Source: Bradyrhizobium sp. CCGUVB4N (GTDB lineage Bacteria > Pseudomonadota > Alphaproteobacteria > Rhizobiales > Xanthobacteraceae). From it: 64,000 nucleotides of DNA. Both the position numbers and the translations under genes were made by a program. The DNA lies in assembly GCF_024199945.1 (NCBI RefSeq), contig NZ_JANADP010000001.1, forward strand, positions 9,071,001 through 9,135,000, read 5' to 3'. The notes below the pieces were generated by a model. The model was not told the origin of the DNA, did not search any database, and saw only the letters and a list, made by a program, of their open reading frames with translations. This document shows, in pieces, positions 44,599 through 53,083 of this stretch (position 1 is the stretch's first letter; each line of letters begins with the position of its first letter).

Positions 44599-44973
44599 AT
44601 GAGCCAGAATCGTTCGAGCGTCGAAGCCGTCGTGCAATCCTATTTCGACGGGCTCTACGAGGGCGACGCCGAAAAGCTCGGCGCCATCTTCCATCCGTCC
44701 GCCGATCTGCGCTGGGTCGAAAAGGGCGAACTGCAGGTGCTCACCGTGCCCGACTGGCTCGACCGCGTGCGCAAACGCGCCTCGGCCAAGGCGGAGGGCA
44801 AACCGCGCGAGGATTTCATCGTCACCATCGACCGCTCGGATGACAAGACCGCCTTCATCAAGGTCAGATGCCAGCTGCCGCCACGCTTCTTCACGGATTA
44901 TCTGGTGGCCATGAAGCTCGCCGACGGTTGGCAGATCGTGTCGAAATCGTATCGGTATGACCTGAAGGAGTGA
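44599..44973 (+). CDS. NTF2-like family protein
   Basis: A 124-residue single-domain protein with the SnoaL/NTF2-like (lumazine-binding type) pattern: VEAVVQSYFDGLYEGDAEKLGAIFHPSADLRW at the start and DYLVAMKLADGWQIVSKSY at the end. Such proteins often bind small hydrophobic ligands or act as isomerases; no catalytic residues can be assigned. It diverges from the GFA gene and has AAAGGGATG before the start. Confidence 0.82.
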   Translation: MSQNRSSVEAVVQSYFDGLYEGDAEKLGAIFHPSADLRWVEKGELQVLTVPDWLDRVRKRASAKAEGKPREDFIVTIDRSDDKTAFIKVRCQLPPRFFTDYLVAMKLADGWQIVSKSYRYDLKE

Positions 44974-45025
44974 GGGACCTTAGCCGACGGATTCTCGTGG
45001 TCCTCGGCCCTCCTCTCAAATCCGC

Positions 45026-45142
45026 CGTCATTGCGAGCCCAACTCTCGCCACACGTCATTGCGAGGAGCTCTTGCGACGAAGCAATCCAGAGTCATTCCG
45101 CTGAAAAGATTCTGGATTGCTTCGCTTCGCTCGCAATGACGG
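45026..45142. repeat. Repeat family A copy 2, with extra left end
   Basis: A full inverted repeat at 45054-45141 with the same outer arms as 1807-1886. An additional partial left end (CGTCATTGCGAG) lies just before it at 45026-45037, suggesting nested insertion or duplication. The reading frame upstream of the beta-lactamase passes through it, so that frame's earlier start is spurious. Confidence 0.8.
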
Positions 45143-45201
45143 CGCGGATAGCGCGTCCCTTGCCCCTCACTCCACCCCCTGCTCTTCCCGAAAGTCCCCC
45201 C

Positions 45202-46059
45202 ATGCTGCTCGACCGTCGTTCCCTGCTCGCCTCGCTGTGCTGGATGGCCGCCTCTCCGGCTCTCGCTGCGGACGCGCCGCCTGAACTCGAATCCTACGAG
45301 CGCGAAAGCGGCGGGCGGATCGGGGTCTACGCGGAGAATCTCACCACCGGCGCGAAGCTCACCTGGCGGGCCGACGAACGCTTCGTGATGTGCTCGACAT
45401 TCAAGGCTTCGCTCGCGGCTTGCGTGCTGGCACGGGTCGAACGCGGCGAGGAGAAACTGGCCGCGATGGTCCCTTATGGCAAGGCCGACCTGCTGGAGTA
45501 CGCACCGGTTGCAAAGCAAAACCTGTCGGCCGGCACGATGTCGGTCGCGGACATGTGCAAGGCGATCGTCGAGCTCAGTGACAACACCTGCGCCAATCTG
45601 CTGCTCGCACGGATCGGCGGCCCCGCCGCGCTCACGGCGTTCTGGCGGTCGATCGGCGACACCACCTCGCGGCTCGACCACAACGAGCCCGAGCTGAACC
45701 GCTCACCGCCCGGCGATCCCCATGACACCACGACGCCGGCAGCGATGGCCGGCAATCTCAAGCGGCTCGTCACGGGCGAAGCGCTGTCGCCGGCTTCACG
45801 GGCCCAGCTCACCGACTGGATGGTGGGCTGCAAGACCGGCGCGAACCGGCTGCGCGGCGGCCTGCCGGCCGGCTGGAAGATCGGCGACAAGACCGGCAAC
45901 AACGGCAAGGACGCATCCGGCGATATCGCGGTCGCCTGGCCCAAGCCCGATACGCCGATCCTGATCGCGGCCTATACCCAGGGCGGCACGCCGAACCCCA
46001 CACAGATCGAGGCGGTGTTCACCCGCATCGGGCGCATGGTGGCCGAACGACTGGCGTAA
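45202..46059 (+). CDS. Class A serine beta-lactamase
   Basis: A 285-residue periplasmic enzyme. The N-terminus LLDRRSLLASLCW has a Tat-type twin arginine, with cleavage near ALAAD. Catalytic elements are complete: STFK (Ser65-Lys68), SDN (126-128), EPELN (general-base Glu162, Asn166) and KTG (230-232). The residue before the nucleophile is Cys64 (Ambler 69), as in some carbapenemases, but no partner cysteine sits at Ambler 238, where the sequence is KTGNNG. The ATG at 45202 follows the repeat and starts the signal peptide. The resistance profile cannot be inferred. No regulator lies beside it. Confidence 0.93.
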   Translation: MLLDRRSLLASLCWMAASPALAADAPPELESYERESGGRIGVYAENLTTGAKLTWRADERFVMCSTFKASLAACVLARVERGEEKLAAMVPYGKADLLEYAPVAKQNLSAGTMSVADMCKAIVELSDNTCANLLLARIGGPAALTAFWRSIGDTTSRLDHNEPELNRSPPGDPHDTTTPAAMAGNLKRLVTGEALSPASRAQLTDWMVGCKTGANRLRGGLPAGWKIGDKTGNNGKDASGDIAVAWPKPDTPILIAAYTQGGTPNPTQIEAVFTRIGRMVAERLA

Positions 46060-46105
46060 GCCGCTTCGCATTGACCTCTTGGCCGCTTCCGGGCCAAGAC
46101 AGGCC

Positions 46106-47716
46106 ATGATCGCAGCGAAATTCCAGACCTTTCTCATCCTGCTCACGGTGCTGGCTGGCACCGCGCTGGTCGCACGGCGCTTCAACCTGGCGCCTGCCAT
46201 TTTGCTGATGCTCTCCGGCGTCGGCCTCGCTTTCGTGCCGGGCATGCCGCCGGTGGAACTGCCGCCGGAACTGGTGCTGCTGATGGTGCTGCCGCCGCTG
46301 ATCTACTCGGCGAGCGTCGCAATGAGCTGGCGCGAGTTCAGGAACAATCTGCGCCCCATTGTGCTGCTCGCAGTCGGCGCGGTCATCTTCACCGCGGCGC
46401 TTGTTGCGGCTGCGACGCATTACGTGATCGGCCTGCCCTGGAGCGTCGGCTTCCTCCTGGGCGCCATCGTCGCACCGCCCGACGTGGTGGCGCCGCTCGC
46501 GATCGCGCGCCGGCTGAACATGCCGCGCCGGCTCCTGGTCATCCTCGAGGGCGAAGGGCTTGCCAACGACGCCACCGCGCTGATCCTGTACCGCTTCGCG
46601 CTCGCGGCGATCATGGTCGGGCATTTCTCGCTGCCGCTGGCGGCCGGCGAATTTTCCCTCATCGTCGCCGGCGAGATCGCCTTCGGCATCGGCGTCGGCT
46701 GGCTTTCGCTGCGCTTCCGCAAATGGTCCTGCGAGCCGCGGGTCGAGCTGACGTTGTCGTTGATCACGCCCTACGTGTCCTACTGGCTGCCCGAACATGT
46801 CGGCGGCTCCGGCGTGATCGCCACCGTCGCCTGCGGCCTTTATGTGAGCTGGAACGGGCCGTTGCTGATCTCGGCGTCGACGCGCCTGCAAGGCATCTTC
46901 TTCTGGGACCTCATCATCTATCTGATCGAAGGTCTGCTGTTCCTGCTCACGGGCTTCCAGATGCGGGCGCTCTATGAAAAGTCAAAAGCGTTCCCGCTCG
47001 ACGACATCATGATCGCGACCGTATTGGTCATGACCATCATCGTTCTGGCGCGCTTCACCTGGCTCTATCCTGCGACCTATCTGCCGCGGATGCTGAGCAA
47101 ATCGTTGCGCAAGCGCGATCCGTCGCCGCCCTGGCAATGGCCGTTCGCACTCGCCTTCACCGGCGTGCGCGGCGCGGTGTCGCTGGCCGCCGCACTGGCG
47201 CTGCCATTCACGCTGCCTGATGGCAATGCCTTCCCGTATCGCGATTTGATCCTGTTCGTGGCCTTCGGCGTCATCTTCATCACCCTGATCGGCGTCGGCC
47301 TGACGCTGCCGCCGGTGGTCCGCTGGCTCGGCATCGCGGAAGCCGGCCGCAACGAGCATGTCGCCGAGCACGAGGCCGAGATCGCGGCACGGCGCCAGGC
47401 GCTCGACGCCGCACTGAAGTCGCTGGATGCGTTGACCGAAGAGAAAGAGGTCTCGGATGAAGTGATGCGGCTGCTGCGCGCGCGCCACGAGATCCGGGTC
47501 AACCAGCTTCCTGACTCACTCGATCCCGCCCGCCACGACGTCTCCGCCGCAGGCACCGCACTGACCCGCGAGCTGATCGCCGCCGAACGCAAATTCATCC
47601 ACGACCTGCTCCGCGACGGCCAGATCACCGACGAGACGCGACGGAGGATCGAACGCGATCTGGATCTGGAAGAGGCGAGCCTGGCGAACCGGGAGTATCA
47701 GGGCGCGCCGCTGTAG
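46106..47716 (+). CDS. Na+/H+ antiporter (CPA1 family)
   Basis: A 536-residue antiporter with about twelve helices and a roughly 130-residue helical cytoplasmic tail. Ion-site motifs are GAIVAPPDVVAPLAIARRL and LEGEGLANDATALILYRFA, characteristic of the bacterial CPA1 branch, with FTGVRGAVSLAAALALPF in a later helix. It probably exchanges Na+ (or K+) for protons. The ATG at 46106 lacks a strong ribosome binding site; a TTG at 46079 would add nine residues. Confidence 0.9.
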   Translation: MIAAKFQTFLILLTVLAGTALVARRFNLAPAILLMLSGVGLAFVPGMPPVELPPELVLLMVLPPLIYSASVAMSWREFRNNLRPIVLLAVGAVIFTAALVAAATHYVIGLPWSVGFLLGAIVAPPDVVAPLAIARRLNMPRRLLVILEGEGLANDATALILYRFALAAIMVGHFSLPLAAGEFSLIVAGEIAFGIGVGWLSLRFRKWSCEPRVELTLSLITPYVSYWLPEHVGGSGVIATVACGLYVSWNGPLLISASTRLQGIFFWDLIIYLIEGLLFLLTGFQMRALYEKSKAFPLDDIMIATVLVMTIIVLARFTWLYPATYLPRMLSKSLRKRDPSPPWQWPFALAFTGVRGAVSLAAALALPFTLPDGNAFPYRDLILFVAFGVIFITLIGVGLTLPPVVRWLGIAEAGRNEHVAEHEAEIAARRQALDAALKSLDALTEEKEVSDEVMRLLRARHEIRVNQLPDSLDPARHDVSAAGTALTRELIAAERKFIHDLLRDGQITDETRRRIERDLDLEEASLANREYQGAPL

Positions 47717-47721
47717 ATTCT

Positions 47722-47790
47722 CGTCATTGGGAGGATCCAGATTGCTCCCGCGGAAAGATTCTGGATTGCTTCGCTGCGCTCGCAATGACG
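47722..47790. repeat. Repeat family A copy 3 (left arm shortened)
   Basis: The right arm TCTGGATTGCTTCGCTGCGCTCGC...ACG is intact, but the left arm has lost its middle, leaving CGTCATTGGGAGGATCCAGA. It lies between the converging antiporter and amidase genes. Confidence 0.8.
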
Positions 47791-47812
47791 GGTGCCGCAG
47801 CAACGAAGCAAA

Positions 47813-48625
47813 TTACCGTCTTTCGCAATACGCCCGCATTGCCGTCACAACGGCCGTCGCGATCAGCTCCTGCCGCTCCGGCGAGTTCATTGCCATCTCC
47901 TCATCGCGGTTGATGATGGAGCCGGCTTCCAGCAGCACCGCGGCACTTCGGGTCTGCGAGAGCACGACGAGCCCGTCATAGCGGTAGACGCCGACATCCT
48001 TGTCGAGCAATGGATGCCGGTAACGCCCCATCACCGGCAGGCTGTATTGGGTCGCGTATTGCAGACCCTTCTCCTTCAACTCCCGGCCCAACAACCGGGC
48101 GAAGGCGAGGCTGGCGGCAAAACGCGGATTGCGCTCGGACACGAACAGCGAATGGCCGCTGAAGCGATCGCTGAAATAACTCCTGGCGCCTTCGAACTCC
48201 CATGGCTCGAGCATCTTGTCCGGCACGGAATCATGGTGGATCGACAGGAAAAAATCGGCATGCGCGGCGCTCGCAGTGCCGACACGCTTGAGCAGGCTTG
48301 GCCGCGCCTTGCCGTCGGTCACCAGCACGCGGGTCGCAGCAAAGCCCGCCGACTTCAAGCGCTCTCCGATCAGCCGCGTCAAATGCAGGTTGAAGCCGAA
48401 CTCCACATCGTTGCGCGCACTGGTCGCGCCCTGCGATTCCGAGGTGTGCCCGACATCGAGGATGATCCTGAATTTGCGCGGCTCGCATGGCTCCGGCGCC
48501 GGCGGCTTGATCTTGGCCCTTCCGGCCTTCCGCGCCCCGGCCGCCTTGCCCTGATCAGTTGGCAAAGCCAAAAGCGAGATCAGCGAAACAGCAATAGCGG
48601 CGGTGATGCGCCACGATATTTTCAC
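47813..48625 (-). CDS. N-acetylmuramoyl-L-alanine amidase (amidase_3 family)
   Basis: A 270-residue exported zinc hydrolase that cuts the lactyl-amide bond between glycan and peptide in murein. A signal-anchor helix (ITAAIAVSLISLLALP) comes first. The amidase_3 motifs are ILDVGHTSESQGA (first zinc His), EFGFNLHLT (Glu ligand), FFLSIHHDSVPD (third His) and VLLEAGSIINRDEE (catalytic Glu). The GTG at 48625 has AAGGGGGAA upstream and overlaps the dioxygenase stop as GTGA, so translation is coupled. It could act in division or wall recycling. Confidence 0.88.
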   Translation of the reverse strand: MKISWRITAAIAVSLISLLALPTDQGKAAGARKAGRAKIKPPAPEPCEPRKFRIILDVGHTSESQGATSARNDVEFGFNLHLTRLIGERLKSAGFAATRVLVTDGKARPSLLKRVGTASAAHADFFLSIHHDSVPDKMLEPWEFEGARSYFSDRFSGHSLFVSERNPRFAASLAFARLLGRELKEKGLQYATQYSLPVMGRYRHPLLDKDVGVYRYDGLVVLSQTRSAAVLLEAGSIINRDEEMAMNSPERQELIATAVVTAMRAYCERR

Positions 48626-49518
48626 ACCGGCCGTTCCCCCTTCACCGTCACGCGCGTGCCCGAGCGCGTATGCGGCCAGTAGTCCCACATCGCGCGGTGC
48701 TGGGTGCAGCGGTTGTCCCAGAAGGCGATGGCGTTCTCGGTCCAGCGAAAGCGGCACTGGAACAGCGGGTTTTCGGCGTGCTGATAGAGATAGGCGAGCA
48801 TCGCATCGCTCTCGTCGCGCGGGATGCCGTTGATGTGGCGGGTGAAGCCGCGGTTGACGTAGAGCGCCTTCTTGCCCGTCACCGGATGGGTGCGCACCAC
48901 CGGATGCTCGGCATTCGGATAGGACGGACGATCAGCGACGCCGTAATTGGCGTAGAGCCCGCGATAGATCGGCTCGCCGTCATGCAGCGCGGTCAGGCCG
49001 TCGAGATAGGCTTTCATGCGATCGGACAGGGCTTCATAGGCCGCGTACATGTTGGCGAACAGCGTGTCGCCGCCGCGCGGCGGACACTGCTTGATGTAGA
49101 GGATCGAGCCCATCGGCGGTTCGAGATCGCAGGAGACGTCGGAATGCCAGCCCTCGCCGTTGGCGCGCGGCGAATTCTTGTCGGCATAGATCTTCATCAG
49201 CGCGGGGTCTTCATCCTCATGCGGTGCGGCGGGATGAAAATGCAGCTCGCCGAATTTGCGGCCGAAAGCGAGATGCTGCTTCGGCGTGATCTCCTGGTCG
49301 CGGAAGAAGATCACGAGGTTTTCGGCGAGCGCGCGGTGGATCTCGTCCATCTGCCGGTTGGAGCGGGCGTCGCCCTCGACCAGCGCGCCGATATCGACGC
49401 CGGAGATTTCCGCACCGATGATCGGGGTGAGCTTTTCGACCGCGATGGTCTCGTAAGGAGCACCGTCTTCAGCCGCATGGCGGTAGCGCGGGCCTTGCTT
49501 GCCGGATAGCGAGCTCAT
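48622..49518 (-). CDS. TauD/TfdA-family dioxygenase
   Basis: A 298-residue Fe(II)/2-oxoglutarate dioxygenase. The iron triad is His125-x-Asp127 (GEGWHSDVSC) and His274 (CTQHRAMWDY); Arg (HTRSGTRV) binds 2-oxoglutarate. The family hydroxylates taurine, alkylsulfonates, 2,4-D-like acids or related substrates; the substrate here is unknown. The ATG at 49518 has GGGAGAA upstream. Its stop overlaps the start of the amidase gene. Confidence 0.9.
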   Translation of the reverse strand: MSSLSGKQGPRYRHAAEDGAPYETIAVEKLTPIIGAEISGVDIGALVEGDARSNRQMDEIHRALAENLVIFFRDQEITPKQHLAFGRKFGELHFHPAAPHEDEDPALMKIYADKNSPRANGEGWHSDVSCDLEPPMGSILYIKQCPPRGGDTLFANMYAAYEALSDRMKAYLDGLTALHDGEPIYRGLYANYGVADRPSYPNAEHPVVRTHPVTGKKALYVNRGFTRHINGIPRDESDAMLAYLYQHAENPLFQCRFRWTENAIAFWDNRCTQHRAMWDYWPHTRSGTRVTVKGERPV

Positions 49519-49560
49519 GGCGGTTCTCCCGATCGTTCTGATTGGGAGCATGGTAGCAAT

Positions 49561-49642
49561 GTAGGGCGGGTTAGCGAAGCGTAACCCGCCACTTCGTCCC
49601 GCAAAAAATAAGGCGGATTACGCTTGCGCTAATCCGCCCTAC
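49561..49642. repeat. Repeat family B, intact copy
   Basis: An inverted repeat whose outer 16-base arms GTAGGGCGGGTTAGCG and CGCTAATCCGCCCTAC differ at one position, with inner TAACCCGCC/GGCGGATTA arms. It lies between ispG and the TauD-type gene. A diverged relative is at 6037-6140. Confidence 0.85.
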
Positions 49643-49664
49643 GATTCCGATATGTCGGAGACGA

Positions 49665-50948
49665 TTACTCCGCCGCCGATACCGGCACCTTGGCACCCTG
49701 GCCATACTTCTGGTCGATGTAGTCGATCACCAGCGCCTTGAAGTCGGCGGAGATGGTTGGACCACGCAGCGTGCGGAACTTCTTGCCATCGACGAAGACG
49801 GGCGCGGCCGGCGCTTCGCCGGTGCCCGGCAGCGAGATGCCGATATTGGCGTGCTTGGATTCGCCGGGGCCGTTGACGATGCAGCCCATCACCGCGACGT
49901 TGAGCTCTTCCACGCCGGGATATTTGCTCTTCCAGCCCGGCATCTCGTCGCGGATGAATTCCTGGATCGAGCTGGCCAGCTCCTGGAACGTGGTCGAGGT
50001 GGTGCGGCCGCAACCGGGGCACGCCGCAACCAGCGGCACGAAGGTGCGGAAGCCCATGGTCTGCAGCAGCTCCTGGCCGACCTGCACCTCACGGGTGCGG
50101 TCACCACCGGGCTCCGGCGTCAGCGAGATGCGGATGGTGTCGCCGATACCCTGCTGCAAGAGGATGCCGAGCGCGGCCGAGGACGCCACGATACCTTTCG
50201 AGCCCATGCCAGCCTCAGTCAAGCCGAGATGGATGGCGTAGTCGGAGCGGCTGGCGAGATCCTGATAGACCGCGATGAGATCCTGCACCGCCGAGACCTT
50301 TGCGGAGAGGATGATGCGATCCTTGGGCATGCCGAGCTCTTCGGCACGCGCGGCCGAGAGCAGCGCGGACTGCACCATCGCCTCGCGCGTCACCGCGCGC
50401 ACGTCGCGCGGATTGGCGGACGCGGCGTTCTCGTCCATCAGCTTGGTCAGCAGTTCCTGGTCGAGCGAGCCCCAATTGGCGCCGATGCGGACCGGCTTGC
50501 CGTTCTTGTTCGCGATCTCGATGATGTCGGCGAACTGGGTGTCGCGCTTGTCCTTGAAGCCGACATTGCCGGGATTGATGCGGTACTTGGCCAGTGCTTC
50601 GGCGCAGGCCGGATAGGCCGCGAGCAGCTTGTGGCCGATGTAGTGGAAGTCGCCGATCAAGGGCGTGGTGATGCCACGCTTGGCCAGGCCGTCACGGATG
50701 TGCGGAACGGCGGCAGCGGCTTCCTCGCGGTCCACGGTGATGCGGACCATTTCGGAGCCAGCGCGCGCGAGCGCTGCGACCTGGGCGATGGTGCCGTCGA
50801 TGTCGGCAGTGTCGGTGTTGGTCATCGACTGCACGACGATCGGCGCGCCGCCGCCGACGGCGACGTTGCCAACCTTGACCTGGGTGGTCCGGTGACGCGG
50901 CGCCGGGCCTGCGATGTCGGAATCGAGAGGGTTTTCGAGCTTGTTCAT
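49665..50948 (-). CDS. ispG: 4-hydroxy-3-methylbut-2-enyl-diphosphate synthase
   Basis: A 427-residue [4Fe-4S] enzyme of the MEP isoprenoid pathway (GcpE). The TIM-barrel half includes VQSMTNTDTADIDGT and MVRITVDREEAA; the cluster ligands are in AACPGCGRTTSTTFQEL and VMGCIVNGPGE. The ATG at 50948 is preferred over a TTG three codons upstream. It supplies the five-carbon units used by prenyl synthases such as the one at 40407-41330. Confidence 0.95.
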   Translation of the reverse strand: MNKLENPLDSDIAGPAPRHRTTQVKVGNVAVGGGAPIVVQSMTNTDTADIDGTIAQVAALARAGSEMVRITVDREEAAAAVPHIRDGLAKRGITTPLIGDFHYIGHKLLAAYPACAEALAKYRINPGNVGFKDKRDTQFADIIEIANKNGKPVRIGANWGSLDQELLTKLMDENAASANPRDVRAVTREAMVQSALLSAARAEELGMPKDRIILSAKVSAVQDLIAVYQDLASRSDYAIHLGLTEAGMGSKGIVASSAALGILLQQGIGDTIRISLTPEPGGDRTREVQVGQELLQTMGFRTFVPLVAACPGCGRTTSTTFQELASSIQEFIRDEMPGWKSKYPGVEELNVAVMGCIVNGPGESKHANIGISLPGTGEAPAAPVFVDGKKFRTLRGPTISADFKALVIDYIDQKYGQGAKVPVSAAE

Positions 50949-50960
50949 GGGGTCCAAATA

Positions 50961-51914
50961 TCAGGTTTTGGTGACGTTCAGCAATGCATCAGCTGGCGCC
51001 GCCGCCGTTTGGCTCGGACGGTTAACCAGAAAAAGCCCAGCAATTACAAGGACGGCTGCCGCCCCGAACGCCAGGCTCAGGTGATCGTGCATGATGAAAT
51101 AGCTACCCACCACGCCAAACAAAGGGGTGATGAAGGTAAAAGCCGACAATTTGCTGGCCGAATAGGCCTTCACCAGCGCGAACCAAAGCGTGAACGTGGT
51201 TCCAACCACCCAGATGGCCTGGAAGGCCATCAAGGCGAACGACAGCGGCGACGGGGTGTGGGTGATGGATTCTCCGGACAGCCAGGCAGCCGCACCCAGG
51301 ATCGGGATCGAGGTCGCGACCTGATAGCCGAGCGCCTTTTCGGGCGCCGCGAAGCGCAGCCGCGTCGCCTTGGCGACCAGCGTGGTCGCAGCCCAAAGTG
51401 AAGCGCCGCCAACAACCATGAGATCGCCGAGCAGAACCTGTGAGTCGACATTGGCCTGCGGCACGCCGATCGCAAGCGCCACCCCGGCAAAGCTGATCCC
51501 CAGCCCCAGCCATTGCGTGCTGCCCAGGCGCTCGCCGAGCACCTGATAGGAGCCGAGCGCGACAAAGAATGGCGCAGTGTAAAGAAACACGACAGCGCGT
51601 GACGCGGAAGTGAGGCGCAGGCCCTGGAAAATCAGCACGAACTCGATGCCGAACATCAGCCCGGCGATCAGGCCGGGCTTCCATGTGCCGTCACGCTCGA
51701 AGAATTTGACGCCGCGCACGGTGCCGATGATGAACAGAACCGGCAGCGCGCCCATCGAGCGGATCATCGCCTGCAGCATCGGTGGGACATCCGGCAGCAC
51801 CAGCTTGATCGCGATCTGATTGAAGGCCCAAGTCAGGCACAGCATCAGCATCAGCGCAATGGCGCCGGCACTAAGGGGACGTGCGGCGGACAGGTTGGCT
51901 TGAGGTGAGGACAT
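50961..51914 (-). CDS. DMT superfamily (EamA) transporter
   Basis: A 317-residue inner-membrane protein with ten helices in two EamA repeats (first LMLCLTWAFNQIAIK..., second LLGDLMVVGGASLWAATTLVAK...). It probably exports a metabolite or amino acid; the substrate is unknown. The ATG at 51914 has GGGAAGAA just upstream. It lies 35 bases after the Zur-like gene and 12 bases before ispG, in the same orientation, so read-through into ispG is plausible. Confidence 0.88.
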   Translation of the reverse strand: MSSPQANLSAARPLSAGAIALMLMLCLTWAFNQIAIKLVLPDVPPMLQAMIRSMGALPVLFIIGTVRGVKFFERDGTWKPGLIAGLMFGIEFVLIFQGLRLTSASRAVVFLYTAPFFVALGSYQVLGERLGSTQWLGLGISFAGVALAIGVPQANVDSQVLLGDLMVVGGASLWAATTLVAKATRLRFAAPEKALGYQVATSIPILGAAAWLSGESITHTPSPLSFALMAFQAIWVVGTTFTLWFALVKAYSASKLSAFTFITPLFGVVGSYFIMHDHLSLAFGAAAVLVIAGLFLVNRPSQTAAAPADALLNVTKT

Positions 51915-51949
51915 TTCTTCCCGGGGTCCGGCTTTGCGCCGTTGTTGCT

Positions 51950-52444
51950 TCAAGAGGTTTTCTGACAATGGGTGCAAACACCCGTGATCTCCACCACGGA
52001 CAGCTTTGGTGCGAAGCCCGAGGCGCGCGCCGCGGCGTTGAGTTCCTTGGCAAAGGAGCCTGACGGGATCTCGCCGACCAGACCGCAGCGCTCACAGATC
52101 AGGAACGCGACCGCCGAGGTCGCGTCATGGTCGTGGGCGGCGCAGGCGAGATAGGCGTTGCGACTTTCGATGCGGTGCACGAGGCCGTTCGCCATCAAAA
52201 AATCGAGCGCACGGTAGACCGTGATCGGCGCCGGTCGCGCCATCGACTTGGCGAGCTCGTCGATCACCTCATAGGCTCCAAGCGGACGATGGCTGGAGAG
52301 CAGCGCGCCCAGCACCTGGCGCCGGATCGGCGTGAATTTCTGCGCCCGCTGCTCGCAGACCGCTTCCGCATGCGCCAGCGCGTCCGCGGTGCAGCGGCCG
52401 TGATCATGGTCGGGCGTCGGAAATGCCGGCTTTGCGAGGGTCAT
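51950..52444 (-). CDS. zur: Fur-family regulator, Zur-like
   Basis: A 164-residue metal-dependent repressor. A His-rich N-terminus (DHDHGRC) precedes the winged helix (TPIRRQVLGALLSSHRPLGAYEVIDEL, ITVYRALDFLMANGLVHRIES). The structural zinc cysteines are CERC and CTHC, and AAHDHDATSAVAFLIC carries regulatory His/Asp ligands. The overall pattern fits Zur (zinc) better than Fur or PerR, but no Zur box or zinc transporter is visible beside it, so the metal is an inference. Confidence 0.82.
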   Translation of the reverse strand: MTLAKPAFPTPDHDHGRCTADALAHAEAVCEQRAQKFTPIRRQVLGALLSSHRPLGAYEVIDELAKSMARPAPITVYRALDFLMANGLVHRIESRNAYLACAAHDHDATSAVAFLICERCGLVGEIPSGSFAKELNAAARASGFAPKLSVVEITGVCTHCQKTS

Positions 52445-52557
52445 CCGGCCCGCCTTCTAGCATTTCGGCCGGGGAACCCAAAGCACGACCAATGCGGCGG
52501 CGGTCAGCCATGCTTTTGCTGCGGGACAGCATCGCGTTCTTCCGCCATGAAATAATC

Positions 52558-52571
52558 ATAAGCTTGCTTAT
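52558..52571. promoter_or_regulatory. Palindrome upstream of marR-emrAB
   Basis: ATAAGC-TT-GCTTAT, a perfect 14-bp palindrome, with a further GCTTATT half-site at 52581-52587, lies 30 bases before the MarR-type start in an AT-rich stretch. It is a likely autoregulatory MarR operator for the efflux operon. TATTATAT overlaps its right edge and could be part of a -10 region. Confidence 0.6.
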
Positions 52572-52600
52572 TATATCCTAGCTTATTGGAGACCAAGCTC

Positions 52601-53083
52601 ATGACCCGCGGGTCTGTCGACCAGAATTTCCTGTTCACGCTCGGCGAACTCTACCGCCTCTTGCGCGTCTATGCCGACAAGGAGGCCTCGCGCTTCGGCA
52701 TCACCCGCGCGCAATGGGCGGTGCTGGCCAAGGTCGAGCGCAGCGAGGGCATGAAACAGTCGGAACTCGCCGAGCTGCTGGAGATGCAGCCGATCACGCT
52801 GACGCGGCTGATCGACAAGCTGTGCGACAGCGACTGGATCGAGCGCCGCAGCGACGCCTCGGACCGCCGCGTCAAGCGCCTTTATCTGAAGAAGGCCGGC
52901 CGCGCTCTGCTGGGCAGGATGAGCGGCCTGAAGTCGGAACTCACGGCGAACGCGCTCGACGGCATCAGCCCGGCGGACGCCCACCGCCTTCTCACACAAC
53001 TCGAAACCATCAAGGAAAACGTGCGTACCGCGATCCAGACGTCTGGAGCGGAACAAGCGCGTAAGGAGCAGCGCTATGGCTGA
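52601..53083 (+). CDS. MarR-family regulator of efflux operon
   Basis: A 160-residue winged-helix regulator: ITRAQWAVLAKVERSEGMKQSELAELLEMQPITLTRLIDKL (recognition helix) and RRSDASDRRVKRLYLKKAG (wing). It overlaps the following emrA-like gene by eight bases and so is co-translated with it. By family precedent it represses this operon until a hydrophobic drug or phenolic ligand binds. GGAGA precedes the ATG; the TTG at 52586 is not needed. Confidence 0.9.
   Translation: MTRGSVDQNFLFTLGELYRLLRVYADKEASRFGITRAQWAVLAKVERSEGMKQSELAELLEMQPITLTRLIDKLCDSDWIERRSDASDRRVKRLYLKKAGRALLGRMSGLKSELTANALDGISPADAHRLLTQLETIKENVRTAIQTSGAEQARKEQRYG

Noticed and set aside
45031..45201. 57-codon N-terminal extension of the beta-lactamase
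   Set aside because: It lies inside repeat family A; the Tat-type signal peptide begins at 45202.
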